This document shows positions 24,331 through 32,106 of a DNA stretch of 32,358 nucleotides, piece after piece. The position numbers and the translations under genes were made by a program. The first letter of the stretch is position 1. Every line of letters starts with the position of its first letter. The DNA lies in contig CAIKLM010000011.1 in NCBI GenBank assembly GCA_903828235.1, positions 1 through 32,358 of the forward strand. The letters are read 5' to 3'. The notes under the pieces were generated by a model. It was not told the DNA's origin. It made no database searches and saw nothing but the letters and a program-made list of their open reading frames with translations. The DNA is from an uncultured beta proteobacterium. Lineage in GTDB: Bacteria > Pseudomonadota > Gammaproteobacteria > Burkholderiales > Burkholderiaceae_C.

Positions 24331-25245
24331 ATGAAGCGTGCGTGGAGGGCCTTCGGGCTCGGGTTGTTCTGCTGGGGCGGCGCGGCGGCCGCGACCGAGC
24401 CGCCGCTGCCGGTGGTGGCCAGCTTCAGCATCCTGGGCGACGTGGTGGCGCGGGTCGGCGGCGATCGCGTGGCCGTGCAGGTGCTGGTGGGCCCGGGCAG
24501 CGACGCCCACGTGCTGCAGGCCAGCCCCGCGCAGGCGCGCCAGGTGGCGCAGGCGCGCGTGGTGGTGTCGCACGGCCTGGGCTTCGAGGGCTGGATGCCG
24601 CGGCTGCTGCGCGCGGCCGGCTTCAAGGGCCGCGAGCTGCGCGTGGCCGAGGGCCCGTCGCAGCCGCCGCCGCTGAAGGCCGCGCCCGGCGCCGACCGCC
24701 ACGGCCACCGCCACGACGTCGACCCCCACACCTGGCAGGACGTCGCCCGCGTGCGGCAGTGGGTGCCGCGCATCGCCGATGTCCTGTGCGAGGCCGACGC
24801 CGCCGGCTGCGCCGACCACCGCCGCCGCGCCCAGGCCTACGGGGCCCGGCTGCAGGCGCTGGACGACGAGATCCGCGCGCAGTGGGCCGCGGTGCCGCCC
24901 GCCGATCGCAAGCTCATCACCTCGCACGATGCCTTCGGCTACTACGCGGCGGCCTATGGCGTGCGCTTCCTGTCGCCGCAGGGCCTGAGCACCGAGGCCG
25001 AGGCCTCCGCGCGCGGCGTGGCGCAGCTGGTGCGGCAGATCCGTGCCGAGGGCATCCGCGCGCTGTTCGTCGAGAGCATCGCCGACCCGCGGCTGATCGA
25101 GCAGATCGGCCGCGAGACGGGCCTCAGGCCCGCGGGGCGCCTGTACAGCGACTCGCTGTCGCCCCCCGACGGGCCCGCGGCCAGCTACGAGGCGCTGATG
25201 CGCCACAACACGCGGCTGATGGTCGAGGCCCTGCGCCCGCGCTGA
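24331..25245 (+). CDS. znuA: Zinc/metal ABC transporter periplasmic binding protein
   Basis: The 304-residue precursor has a signal peptide (about residues 1-22, ending GAAAATE) and is a cluster A-I metal-binding protein. Likely metal ligands are His60 (SDAHVLQ), His133 (DPHTWQD), His199 (TSHDAFGYYA) and Asp274 (YSDSLSPPD). A short His-rich loop (DRHGHRHD, 122-129) just before the second ligand is typical of zinc carriers. The C-terminal SPPDGPAASYEALMRHN stretch resembles the AztC branch more than enterobacterial ZnuA. It delivers metal to the permease encoded just upstream. Confidence 0.92.
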   Translation: MKRAWRAFGLGLFCWGGAAAATEPPLPVVASFSILGDVVARVGGDRVAVQVLVGPGSDAHVLQASPAQARQVAQARVVVSHGLGFEGWMPRLLRAAGFKGRELRVAEGPSQPPPLKAAPGADRHGHRHDVDPHTWQDVARVRQWVPRIADVLCEADAAGCADHRRRAQAYGARLQALDDEIRAQWAAVPPADRKLITSHDAFGYYAAAYGVRFLSPQGLSTEAEASARGVAQLVRQIRAEGIRALFVESIADPRLIEQIGRETGLRPAGRLYSDSLSPPDGPAASYEALMRHNTRLMVEALRPR

Positions 25246-25269
25246 TCCGCTGCCAACCGGAGCACCCCC

Positions 25270-25797
25270 ATGCGATCGCTCCCCACCCTGACCCTCGCCG
25301 CCGCGGCTGCGCTGGCGGCCCCGGCCCACGCCCACAAGGCCCACGTCCACGGCGTGATGAACCTGAACCTGGCCATCGACGGGCCCGTGCTCGTGGTGGA
25401 ACTGGTGACGCCGCAGGACAGCGTGGTGGGGCACGAGCGCCGGCCGCGCCCGGGCGCCGAGACCACCGCCGCGGCCGCGGCGCTGGCGCTGCTGAGCGAG
25501 GCTCCGCGCTGGCTGCAGCCCGACGCCGCCGCCGGCTGCAGCGCCGGTCCCGTGACGATCGTCCCGGGCAAGCTCGAGGGCCCGGCGCCGGCCGGCGAGA
25601 AGGACAGCGGCCACGCCGACGTCGAGGCGCGCGTCGAGTGGCGCTGCCAGGCCCCGGCGGCCCTGAAGGGCGTGGACGTGCTGCTGTTCGACGCCTTCCG
25701 CCGCGCCGAGCGCATCGACGTGCAGGTGGCCGGCGGCAGCGGGCCGGCGAAGCAGACCCTGCGCCGCGGGCAGCGGCGGGTTGCGCTGGCGCGTTGA
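25270..25797 (+). CDS. zrgA: ZrgA/DUF2796-family zinc-uptake protein
   Basis: The 175-residue precursor has a clear signal peptide (to about residue 21, APAHAH). The mature protein opens with HKAHVHGVMNLNLAIDGP and continues LVVELVTPQDSVVGHE, the family's hallmark. A second conserved part is VEWRCQAPAALKGVDVLLFD followed by RIDVQV. Members, named after Vibrio cholerae ZrgA, are periplasmic proteins linked to zinc import. Histidines cluster at the N terminus. A GGAG lies at about 25259-25262 before the ATG. It lies 24 bp after the binding protein and ends the zinc operon. Confidence 0.88.
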   Translation: MRSLPTLTLAAAAALAAPAHAHKAHVHGVMNLNLAIDGPVLVVELVTPQDSVVGHERRPRPGAETTAAAAALALLSEAPRWLQPDAAAGCSAGPVTIVPGKLEGPAPAGEKDSGHADVEARVEWRCQAPAALKGVDVLLFDAFRRAERIDVQVAGGSGPAKQTLRRGQRRVALAR

Positions 25798-25849
25798 GCG
25801 GGCGCAGCGCCCGGGGCACCCGGGCGGGCAGGGCCCGGGCCGGGTGGCG

Positions 25850-25855
25850 TAAGCT
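25850..25855 (+). promoter_or_regulatory. -10-like hexamer 6 nt before the SOUL gene start
   Basis: TAAGCT at 25850-25855 is followed by CGCGGC and then the GTG at 25862. This is the same hexamer-plus-six-bases geometry as at 15163, 17095 and 17666 and would give a leaderless transcript. It supports the GTG as the true start. No clear -35 is visible. Confidence 0.38.
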
Positions 25856-25861
25856 CGCGGC

Positions 25862-26470
25862 GTGAAGCAACTCCTCGGAATCCTGCTCGTGGCACTCATC
25901 CCCTTCCCGGCCGCTGCCGTGGAGGAACCGCGCCACGAGGTCGTGCGCACCCTCGACGAGCGCGTGGAGTTGCGGCGCTACGCGCCGTACGTCGTCGCCG
26001 AGGTCGAGCTGGACGCCGACGCGTCCGAGGCCGGCAACCGCGCCTTTCCCATCCTGGCCGGCTACATCTTCGGCAAGAACAAGGGCGAGCGGAAGCTCGA
26101 GATGACGGCGCCGGTGACGCAGACCGCCGCGCCCATGAAGATGGCCATGACGGCCCCGGTGACCCAGAGCGCCACCCGCTCGGGCACGCGCGTGCAGTTC
26201 GTGCTGCCCGCCAGCGTCACGCTGGCCACCGCCCCCGAGCCGCTGGACCCGCGGGTGCGCCTGCGCGAGGAACCCGCGGCCACCTGGGCCGTCATCCGCT
26301 ACTCGGGCACCTGGTCGCAGGCGCGCTACGCCGAGCACGTGGCGGCGCTGCGGGCCACGCTGGCCGCGGCCGGCATCGCCACCGAGGGCGAGCCCGTCTG
26401 GGCGCGCTACGACGGCCCGATGACGCCCTGGTTCATGCGCCGCAACGAGGTCTGGCTGGCGGTTCGCTGA
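25862..26470 (+). CDS. SOUL heme-binding family protein, exported
   Basis: The 202-residue product has a signal peptide (core LLGILLVALIPFPAAA) followed by a SOUL domain. Family blocks are VELRRYAPYVVAEVEL, FPILAGYIFGKNKGERKLEM, TAPVTQ (twice, the family's MTAPV motif) and the C-terminal YDGPMTPWFMRRNEVWL. Family members bind heme or porphyrins, but bacterial roles are poorly known. The start is a GTG at 25862. The 3' end overlaps the convergent HDOD gene by 38 bp (26433-26470). It is separated from the zinc operon by a 64-bp GC-rich gap with a CGGGCG/CGCCCG hairpin (25799-25813). Confidence 0.9.
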   Translation: MKQLLGILLVALIPFPAAAVEEPRHEVVRTLDERVELRRYAPYVVAEVELDADASEAGNRAFPILAGYIFGKNKGERKLEMTAPVTQTAAPMKMAMTAPVTQSATRSGTRVQFVLPASVTLATAPEPLDPRVRLREEPAATWAVIRYSGTWSQARYAEHVAALRATLAAAGIATEGEPVWARYDGPMTPWFMRRNEVWLAVR

Positions 26471-28094
26471 GCGCCGGCACCAGGCGCTTGAGGGCCTCGA
26501 GCACCTGGTTGCGCATCAGCTTCAGCAGGGTCAGCGCGCGGTCGTTCAGGTGCATGGCGTGCGCCTCGTGCTGGTCGCCGTAGAGCATGCCCGCGACCCG
26601 GCCGTCGTGGTGAATGGGCAGCAGCACGAAGCTCCCGGCGGCCACCTTCTGCCGGTACCACCCGGGCAAGCGCTGGTCGATCAGCGGATCGGCCGTGTCC
26701 GAGATCAGCACGTCGGCCTGCTTCGCGCAGAGCAGGCCGAAGAGGTCGCTCGGTGGCTCCACCGGGATCTCGAAGTGGCGCGACAGCACCACGCCCTTGT
26801 GGCCCTGGGCCAGGCGCGGCACCAGCAGCGGCCGTGCGTCGTCGCGCAGGCACAGGATGGCGCGCTGCAGGTCCAGCGCCTTGATCATCCAGCCCAGCGC
26901 GGACTCCAACACCTGTTCGGGCGGCGCGGCCTTCTTGTTCATCCGGGCCAGCTGGTCGACGGCGTCGGACAGGTTCTCGGCCAGCGCCTGCCGGTAGGCC
27001 GCCGACTTCGGGTCCAGCGGGTTCTTCTTCGGTGGCGGTGCCTGGCCGGCGTCGCTGCGCAAGGCGTCGGGCGGCACGCCCAGGCCGCCCAGCAGGTCGC
27101 GCCAGCCGGCCAGCGTCCGCTCGACCTGCGCCGGCAGCGACGCGGCGTCCAGGCCCAGGGGCACCAGCAGGTCGCGCGACCAGCCCAGCAGCGTGTCGCG
27201 ACGGGCAGCCTCGCGGTCCGCGGGCTCGCCCTCGGCGGGCACCGCCATCAGCCGCTCGGCCAGGTCGTTGCAGGCGGTGTTCAGCACGCGGGCGTACTCG
27301 TCGTCGCGCAGGGCCCGGCCGGGGTCGTCGCAGCCCAGGCTGCGCATGACCTGCAGCATGCGGGGCGGCCAGCCCCAGCGCCCGGCGATCTCCAGGCCCA
27401 GTTCCTCGAGCGTCAGGCCCCAGGTCCGGCGCGCCAGCACGTCGCGCTGGCGCCGCCGCTCGGCGGAGCCGCGCGGCAGCTCCTGGGCATCGAGCAGGTC
27501 GTCGAGCACCTGGATGTCCGGCGCGAAGTGGATGCCGGCCAGCAGGTCGCCCAGGCGCTGGAACAGCGTGGCGATGTAGATGTGGTCGGCGTGCCGGGGG
27601 CTGTGGCACAGCTCCTGCGCCAGCGCCGCCGCCAGTTGCGCGCGGGCGAACTCGCGGCGCAGCCGGTCGCCGTCGGCACCCTTGGGCAGGCGGTCGAACA
27701 TCAGCAGCGAGCCGGCCAGCATGCCGATCGAGTGGAAGCCCATCAGGCTCACCGCGCGGTGCATGCTGGTGATGCTGCCGCCACCCACCGGCGAGTAGTA
27801 GGCGGCGTTGATCAGGCGCAGCAGCTTGGACAGCAGCGCCGGGTTGTCGTCGATCAGCGCGGTGAGCGCGCGGGCGTGGGCGTTGTCGTCCCGCGCCACG
27901 CGCTGCAGCTGCGTCATCTGCGCCTGCAGGCTGGCGAACTCGGGCTGCTTGTCGATGCTCTGCAGCAGCTTGCCCCGGCGCTGGCGGCGCGCCGCTTCCT
28001 CGCGCTCCTCGTCGTCGCCCCGGGGCGCAGCCGGCGGCGCGGCGGGCGGGGTGGCGGGCTGCGCCGTTGGCTGGGGCTCGAGAAGTTCGCTCAT
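26433..28094 (-). CDS. HDOD-domain signalling protein with C-terminal GAF-like region
   Basis: The 553-residue product has a short proline/alanine-rich N terminus and a charged segment. An HDOD domain follows (about residues 50-250), seen in NAHARALTALIDDNPALLSK with LLRLINAAYYSPVGG and HSPRHADHIYIATLFQRLG. A spacer rich in Pro and charged residues leads to a GAF-like C-terminal region (about 370-530; ALDLQRAILCLRDD, FVLLPIHHDGRVAGMLYGDQ). HDOD proteins are non-catalytic relatives of HD phosphohydrolases that often act in motility and c-di-GMP signalling. I chose the ATG at 28094 because the FliA promoter would start transcription near 28158, leaving the ATG at 28148 with almost no leader. 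Its 3' end overlaps the SOUL gene. Confidence 0.88.
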   Translation of the reverse strand: MSELLEPQPTAQPATPPAAPPAAPRGDDEEREEAARRQRRGKLLQSIDKQPEFASLQAQMTQLQRVARDDNAHARALTALIDDNPALLSKLLRLINAAYYSPVGGGSITSMHRAVSLMGFHSIGMLAGSLLMFDRLPKGADGDRLRREFARAQLAAALAQELCHSPRHADHIYIATLFQRLGDLLAGIHFAPDIQVLDDLLDAQELPRGSAERRRQRDVLARRTWGLTLEELGLEIAGRWGWPPRMLQVMRSLGCDDPGRALRDDEYARVLNTACNDLAERLMAVPAEGEPADREAARRDTLLGWSRDLLVPLGLDAASLPAQVERTLAGWRDLLGGLGVPPDALRSDAGQAPPPKKNPLDPKSAAYRQALAENLSDAVDQLARMNKKAAPPEQVLESALGWMIKALDLQRAILCLRDDARPLLVPRLAQGHKGVVLSRHFEIPVEPPSDLFGLLCAKQADVLISDTADPLIDQRLPGWYRQKVAAGSFVLLPIHHDGRVAGMLYGDQHEAHAMHLNDRALTLLKLMRNQVLEALKRLVPALSEPPARPRCGA

Positions 28095-28164
28095 GGTCGG
28101 CACCGAAGGGGGATCGCGGTCGTGCGGGTCGCACCCCGGCCGCCGCAACGCGCCGGAACCGTCC

Positions 28165-28191
28165 TCATCGGCCGGTGACCGCGGAACTTGA
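28165..28191 (-). promoter_or_regulatory. FliA (sigma-28) promoter for the HDOD gene
   Basis: Read on the minus strand, TCAAGTTC (28191-28184), an 11-bp spacer and GCCGATGA (28172-28165) match 13 of 16 consensus positions with exact spacing. Initiation would be near 28158, giving a leader of about 60 nt before the ATG at 28094. This places the HDOD gene in the late flagellar regulon. The rest of the 274-bp gap at 28095-28368 holds only a GC-rich dyad at 28193-28209 and no gene. Confidence 0.78.
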
Positions 28192-28368
28192 GCCCCCGGG
28201 GCCCGGGGGCGTGCCGGGCCGGTGCGGGCGGGCCCGGCCGTGGCGTCGCCGCTGCGCCCGAATTGCCGAAGGCCGCCGCCGCTTATCGGCCCTTCGCCCG
28301 CGGTCCCGCGGCCCAGACTCGCCCGAGCGCAGCCCTGCGCCCCGATCGCCTACGACCGCCCCTCCCCG

Positions 28369-29874
28369 ATGACCAGCGCCGTCAACGAGCCCCTGGCCGC
28401 CCCGCCGGCTGCCGCCGCCCCGCCCGCCCCGGCGGGCGCCGCTGCCGCGCCGGACGAGCCGGCGCGCACGCGCTCGCTGGCCTCGGCCCTGAAGCGGGTG
28501 CTGGACATCCAGGCCGCGCTGCTGGAGGCACGGTCGCACCGCGAAGGCCTCAGCCGCCTGGCCGGGCTGCTGGCCGAGGCCCTGCACGGGGACGAGGCGG
28601 CCGTCGCCCTGTTCGACCGCGGGCGGCTGCGCACCCTGGTGCGCTCGGCCGGCGCTCCCACCGAGCCCGAGCTGCCCGAGGTGCGGGCGCTGCTGGCAGC
28701 GATGCACGAGACGCTCGACCAGGGCGCCACGGTGGCCACCCCCGAGACGGGCCTGGAGCCCGTGCCGCGCATCCGGCTGGCCCAGCGCCGATTGATCGGC
28801 GACGACGCCGGCTCGGTGGCCTGCGTGCTGCTGCCCGGCCACGCCGGAACCGCGGACGATCCGCTGCAGCCGCGGCAGGCCGCCGGCGTGATCTGCGTGC
28901 GCCGCAAGGGCCCGCAGTGCAGGCCGCTGGGCAGCGCCGACGTGGCCTGGCTGGAGCACGTCGCGGCCTTCGCCTCGCCGGTGCTCGGCCTGCTGCGCCA
29001 GCGCGAGCGCAGCCTGCGCTGGCGGGCGCAGCGGCGCTGGCGGGCGCTGGCCGGTAATCGGCCCGCCTGGCTGGCCGGCGCCGGCGCGGCGGCCGGTCTG
29101 CTGGTGCTGGGCGGCCTCGGCGCCTGGCCGGTGGCGCACGAGGTGGGCGGCCGGGCGCGCGTGGAGGGCGCCGTGCAGCGCGTGCTCGTGGCCCCGGCGG
29201 CGGGCTTCCTGAAGCAGGCCCACGTGCGCCCGGGCGACAGCGTGCGCACGGGGCAGGTTCTGGTGGAGCTGGCCGAGGAGGACCTGCGCCTGGAGCAGGA
29301 GCGCCTGTCCGCGCAGTCGGTGCAGTTCGAGAGCGCGCTGGCCGAGGCCAACGCCAAGGCCGACCGCGCCCAGGTGATGATCCAGCTCGCCCGGCTGCAG
29401 CAGGCCCGCGCGCAGCTGGCCCTGGTGGAGTCGCAGCTCGGGCGCACCCGGCTGCAGGCGCCCTTCGACGCGGTGGTGGTGCAGGGCGACCTCGGCCAGC
29501 GCCTGGGCGCCCCGCTGCAGCAGGGCGAGGAACTGCTGGTGCTGGCGCCCGAGGGCCGCTACCGCGTCATCGTCGAGGTGGGCGAGGACGACGTGGCCCG
29601 CGTGCGCCCCGGGCAGCCGGGCGAGCTGATGCTGGCCGCGCTGCCCTGGAAGACGCTGGCGCTGGAGGTGCGCCACGTCTCGCCCATGGCCAAGGCCGTG
29701 GAGGGGCGCAACGTCTTCGAGGTCGAGGCCGAGGTGCTGGATCCGCCGGCCGAGCTGCGCCCGGGGCTGTCGGGCAGCGGCCGCGTCGTCGTGGGCGAGC
29801 GCGGCCTGGCGACCGGCTGGCTCGCCGACCTGGCCGCCGCGTCGCGGCGCCTGTGGTGGCGCCTGTGGGGCTGA
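28369..29874 (+). CDS. GAF-HlyD hybrid: periplasmic adaptor with cytoplasmic GAF domain
   Basis: The 501-residue product begins with an Ala/Pro-rich stretch. A GAF-like domain follows (about residues 40-215; SALKRVLDIQAALLEARSHR, VAVALF-type strands and ARQAAGVICVRRKG-like sequence). Then comes one membrane helix (about 232-255, AGAAAGLLVLGGLGAWPVAH) and an HlyD/RND-type adaptor: a biotinyl-lipoyl half (VAPAAGFLKQAHVRPGDSVR), a short helical hairpin (about 305-350), the returning half (LGRTRLQAPFDAVVVQGDLG) and a beta-barrel region. Such adaptors bridge an inner-membrane component to an outer-membrane channel. I chose the ATG at 28369; an earlier in-frame ATG at 28222 would add 49 residues with no domain features. 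It overlaps the protease gene by 22 bp. Confidence 0.85.
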   Translation: MTSAVNEPLAAPPAAAAPPAPAGAAAAPDEPARTRSLASALKRVLDIQAALLEARSHREGLSRLAGLLAEALHGDEAAVALFDRGRLRTLVRSAGAPTEPELPEVRALLAAMHETLDQGATVATPETGLEPVPRIRLAQRRLIGDDAGSVACVLLPGHAGTADDPLQPRQAAGVICVRRKGPQCRPLGSADVAWLEHVAAFASPVLGLLRQRERSLRWRAQRRWRALAGNRPAWLAGAGAAAGLLVLGGLGAWPVAHEVGGRARVEGAVQRVLVAPAAGFLKQAHVRPGDSVRTGQVLVELAEEDLRLEQERLSAQSVQFESALAEANAKADRAQVMIQLARLQQARAQLALVESQLGRTRLQAPFDAVVVQGDLGQRLGAPLQQGEELLVLAPEGRYRVIVEVGEDDVARVRPGQPGELMLAALPWKTLALEVRHVSPMAKAVEGRNVFEVEAEVLDPPAELRPGLSGSGRVVVGERGLATGWLADLAAASRRLWWRLWG

Positions 29875-32093
29875 ACGCCTGGGCGGCGCCGGCCGCCGAT
29901 GCCGGCGACCTCGCGCCGCTGCTGTCGGAGCAGTGGTTCCGCGTCGCCGAGTTGCGGCCGCGCCTGCACGACGGCGTGCGGGCCGACCGCATCCTCGTGC
30001 GCGGCCACCCCTGGGTGGTGCTGGCCTCGCCCGATGGCCAGCGCCGCGTGCGCCTGGACATGGCCGCCTACGCGCTGGCCGGCCGCTGCGACGGCCGGCT
30101 GACGCTGCAGCAGCTGTGGGACATCCTGCTGCGCGAGCACCGCGACGATGCCCCCACGCAGGACGAGCTCGTGCTGCACGTGATGCACCTGTACCGCGAG
30201 GGCTTCCTGGCCTTCGACACCGAGCCCGACTTCGGCGCCATGGCGCCGCTGGAGGCCGGCGCCCCGCGCCCCACGCCGGCCACGCGGGGCTCGCTGCTGG
30301 CCTGGCGGCTGCCGCTGGGCAGCCCGCAGCGCTGGCTGCAGCCGCTGCAGCCGCTGGGGCGGCTGCTGTTCAGCCGCGGCGGCGCCGTCGCCTTCGCCCT
30401 GCTGATGGTGCTGGGGCTGTCGGCCACGGTGCAGCAGGCCGGCCTGGTGGCCGAGTTCACCGGCCGCTGGCTGCAAAGCCCGCACGTGCTGCTGATGACC
30501 TGGCTGGCCTTCCCGGTGCTGAAGCTGCTGCACGAGACGGCGCACGCGCTGGCGGTGGGCCGCCACGGCGGCGTCGTGCCGCAGTGGGGCTTCACGCTGC
30601 TGGTGTTCACGCCGGTGCCCTACGTCGATGCCAGCGCCGCCGAGGGCTTCGCGGCCCAGCGTGCCCGCTTCGTCGTCAGCGCCGCCGGCGCGATGGCCGA
30701 GCTGTCGGTCGCCGCGCTGGCCATCGCCGCGTCCACGCTGCTGCAGCCCGGGCTGCTGCGCGACCTGTTGCTCGTCGTGTTCGTGCTGGGGGCGCTGAGC
30801 TCGCTGCTGGTCAACGCCAACCCGCTGCTGCGCTTCGACGGCTACCACGCGCTGTGCGACGCGATGCAGCTGCCCAACCTGGCCTCGCGCAGCGCCCGCC
30901 ACTGGCGGCGGCTGGCCGCCCGTGCCCTTGGCCTGGCGGCCGAGCCGGCCTGGCCCGCCGCCCGCGGCGAGATCGGCTGGTGGTGGTTCTACGCGCCGGC
31001 CTCGCTGGCCTGCCGCATCGTGCTCTCGGTGGGCATCGCCGCCTGGATCGGTGCCCAGCACTTCTGGGCCGGCGTGGCCATCGCCGCGCTGCTGGCCTGG
31101 GGGCTGGTGCTGCAGCCGGCGCTGCGCGGGCTTCGCGTCCTGGGCGGGCTGCAGCTGGAGCCCGAGCGCGCCGGCCGCAGCCGGCGGCGCCTGCTGGCGG
31201 CGCTGGCCTCCTTCGCGCTGCTGCTGGCCGTGCCGGTGCCCGACGTGAGCCTGGTGCGCGGCGTGGTGTGGCCGCCCGACGACGCCATGGTGCGTGCGCA
31301 GGCCCCGGGCTTCGTCGACGAGGTGCTGGCCCGCGACGGCCAACCCGTGCGCGCGGGCGACGTGCTCGCGCGGCTGTCCAACCCCGCGCTGCAGGCCGAG
31401 GCCATCGACGCCGAGGCGCGGCTGGCCGCGCTCGAGGTGGAGCTGCACCAGGCCTATGCCGAGGACCCCGCGCGGGCCCAGCGCGTGCGCCAGGAGATCG
31501 ACGCCGCCACCGCGGCCCGCGAGCGCGTCGCGGGCCGCGTCGAGCACCTGCTGCTGCGCGCACCGGCGGACGGCCGGCTGAGCCTGCCGCAGGCGCAGGA
31601 CCTGCCCGGCCGCCACCTCGCGCAGGGCGCGGTCGTGGGCACGCTGCTGCGCAGCGAGGCCGCCGGCGATCCCGCCAGCGCCCCCGCCGGCCGCTGGCAG
31701 GTGCTGGTGGCCATGCAGGCCGAGCAGGCCACCGAGCGGGTGGCGCCGCGCGAGGGAGCCATCGCCGTCGACCTGGGCCTGCCGGGCGTGCCCGGCGTCG
31801 CCGCCACGCTGCAGCGCGACGCGCGCGCGGCCGGCCGGCAGCTGCCCAGCGCCGCGCTGGCCGACCGCTTTGGCGGCCCCGTGGTCACCGACCCGGCCGA
31901 CACCCGCGGCCTGACCGCCGCGCGCGACCTGGTGCTGCTCACGCTGTCCGTGCCCGCGCCGGCCGGCGCCGAGCGGCCCCCCGTGGGCAAGCGCGTGTGG
32001 GTGCGCTTCGACCACGGCCACCGCGCCCTGGGGGCCTTGCTGGCGCGCCGCGCGCAGCAGTCGGTGCTGGTGCACTTCGCGCCCTGGCGCTGA
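29853..32093 (+). CDS. PqqD-like / M50 intramembrane protease / HlyD-like fusion
   Basis: The 746-residue product has three parts. Residues about 37-122 look like a PqqD-type winged-helix domain (GRLTLQQLWDILLREH and LHVMHLYREGFLAF), which in RiPP systems binds leader peptides. Residues about 175-460 form a site-2-protease-like membrane domain with the zinc motif HETAH (227-231) and the NPLLRFDGYHAL block (323-334), whose Asp329 is the likely third ligand. After a last membrane helix (about 451-470) comes a periplasmic HlyD-like part with a lipoyl-type stretch (ARDGQPVRAGDVLARLSNPA) and a helical hairpin. The start is one of several GTG codons (29853, 29856, 29865); the first is used. It overlaps the GAF-HlyD gene by 22 bp, so the two are probably translated together. 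Confidence 0.85.
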   Translation: MVAPVGLNAWAAPAADAGDLAPLLSEQWFRVAELRPRLHDGVRADRILVRGHPWVVLASPDGQRRVRLDMAAYALAGRCDGRLTLQQLWDILLREHRDDAPTQDELVLHVMHLYREGFLAFDTEPDFGAMAPLEAGAPRPTPATRGSLLAWRLPLGSPQRWLQPLQPLGRLLFSRGGAVAFALLMVLGLSATVQQAGLVAEFTGRWLQSPHVLLMTWLAFPVLKLLHETAHALAVGRHGGVVPQWGFTLLVFTPVPYVDASAAEGFAAQRARFVVSAAGAMAELSVAALAIAASTLLQPGLLRDLLLVVFVLGALSSLLVNANPLLRFDGYHALCDAMQLPNLASRSARHWRRLAARALGLAAEPAWPAARGEIGWWWFYAPASLACRIVLSVGIAAWIGAQHFWAGVAIAALLAWGLVLQPALRGLRVLGGLQLEPERAGRSRRRLLAALASFALLLAVPVPDVSLVRGVVWPPDDAMVRAQAPGFVDEVLARDGQPVRAGDVLARLSNPALQAEAIDAEARLAALEVELHQAYAEDPARAQRVRQEIDAATAARERVAGRVEHLLLRAPADGRLSLPQAQDLPGRHLAQGAVVGTLLRSEAAGDPASAPAGRWQVLVAMQAEQATERVAPREGAIAVDLGLPGVPGVAATLQRDARAAGRQLPSAALADRFGGPVVTDPADTRGLTAARDLVLLTLSVPAPAGAERPPVGKRVWVRFDHGHRALGALLARRAQQSVLVHFAPWR

Positions 32094-32106
32094 AGGCGGG
32101 GCTGGC

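Noticed and set aside
22635-24773. 712-codon open frame on the minus strand opposite the zinc transporter genes
   Set aside because: It spans three well-supported plus-strand genes and has no recognisable domain.
25799-25813. Terminator after the zinc operon (CGGGCG/CGCCCG hairpin)
   Set aside because: The stem is perfect, but no T tract follows; it could be a pause site or chance in GC-rich DNA.
28193-28209. GC-rich dyad CCCCCGG/CCGGGGG between the HDOD and HlyD genes
   Set aside because: No T tract and not clearly an operator; it abuts the FliA -35 but has no recognisable regulator pattern.
28263-28289. Sigma-70-like promoter TTGCCG...TATCGG before the GAF-HlyD gene
   Set aside because: The spacer is only 15 bp and the -10 match is poor, so it is not strong enough to annotate.
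29559-32075. Very long open frame on the minus strand opposite the M50 fusion gene
   Set aside because: It is a by-product of extreme GC at third positions. The translation is low-complexity (Gln, Arg, Gly, His) with no domains, while the plus-strand gene has clear motifs.
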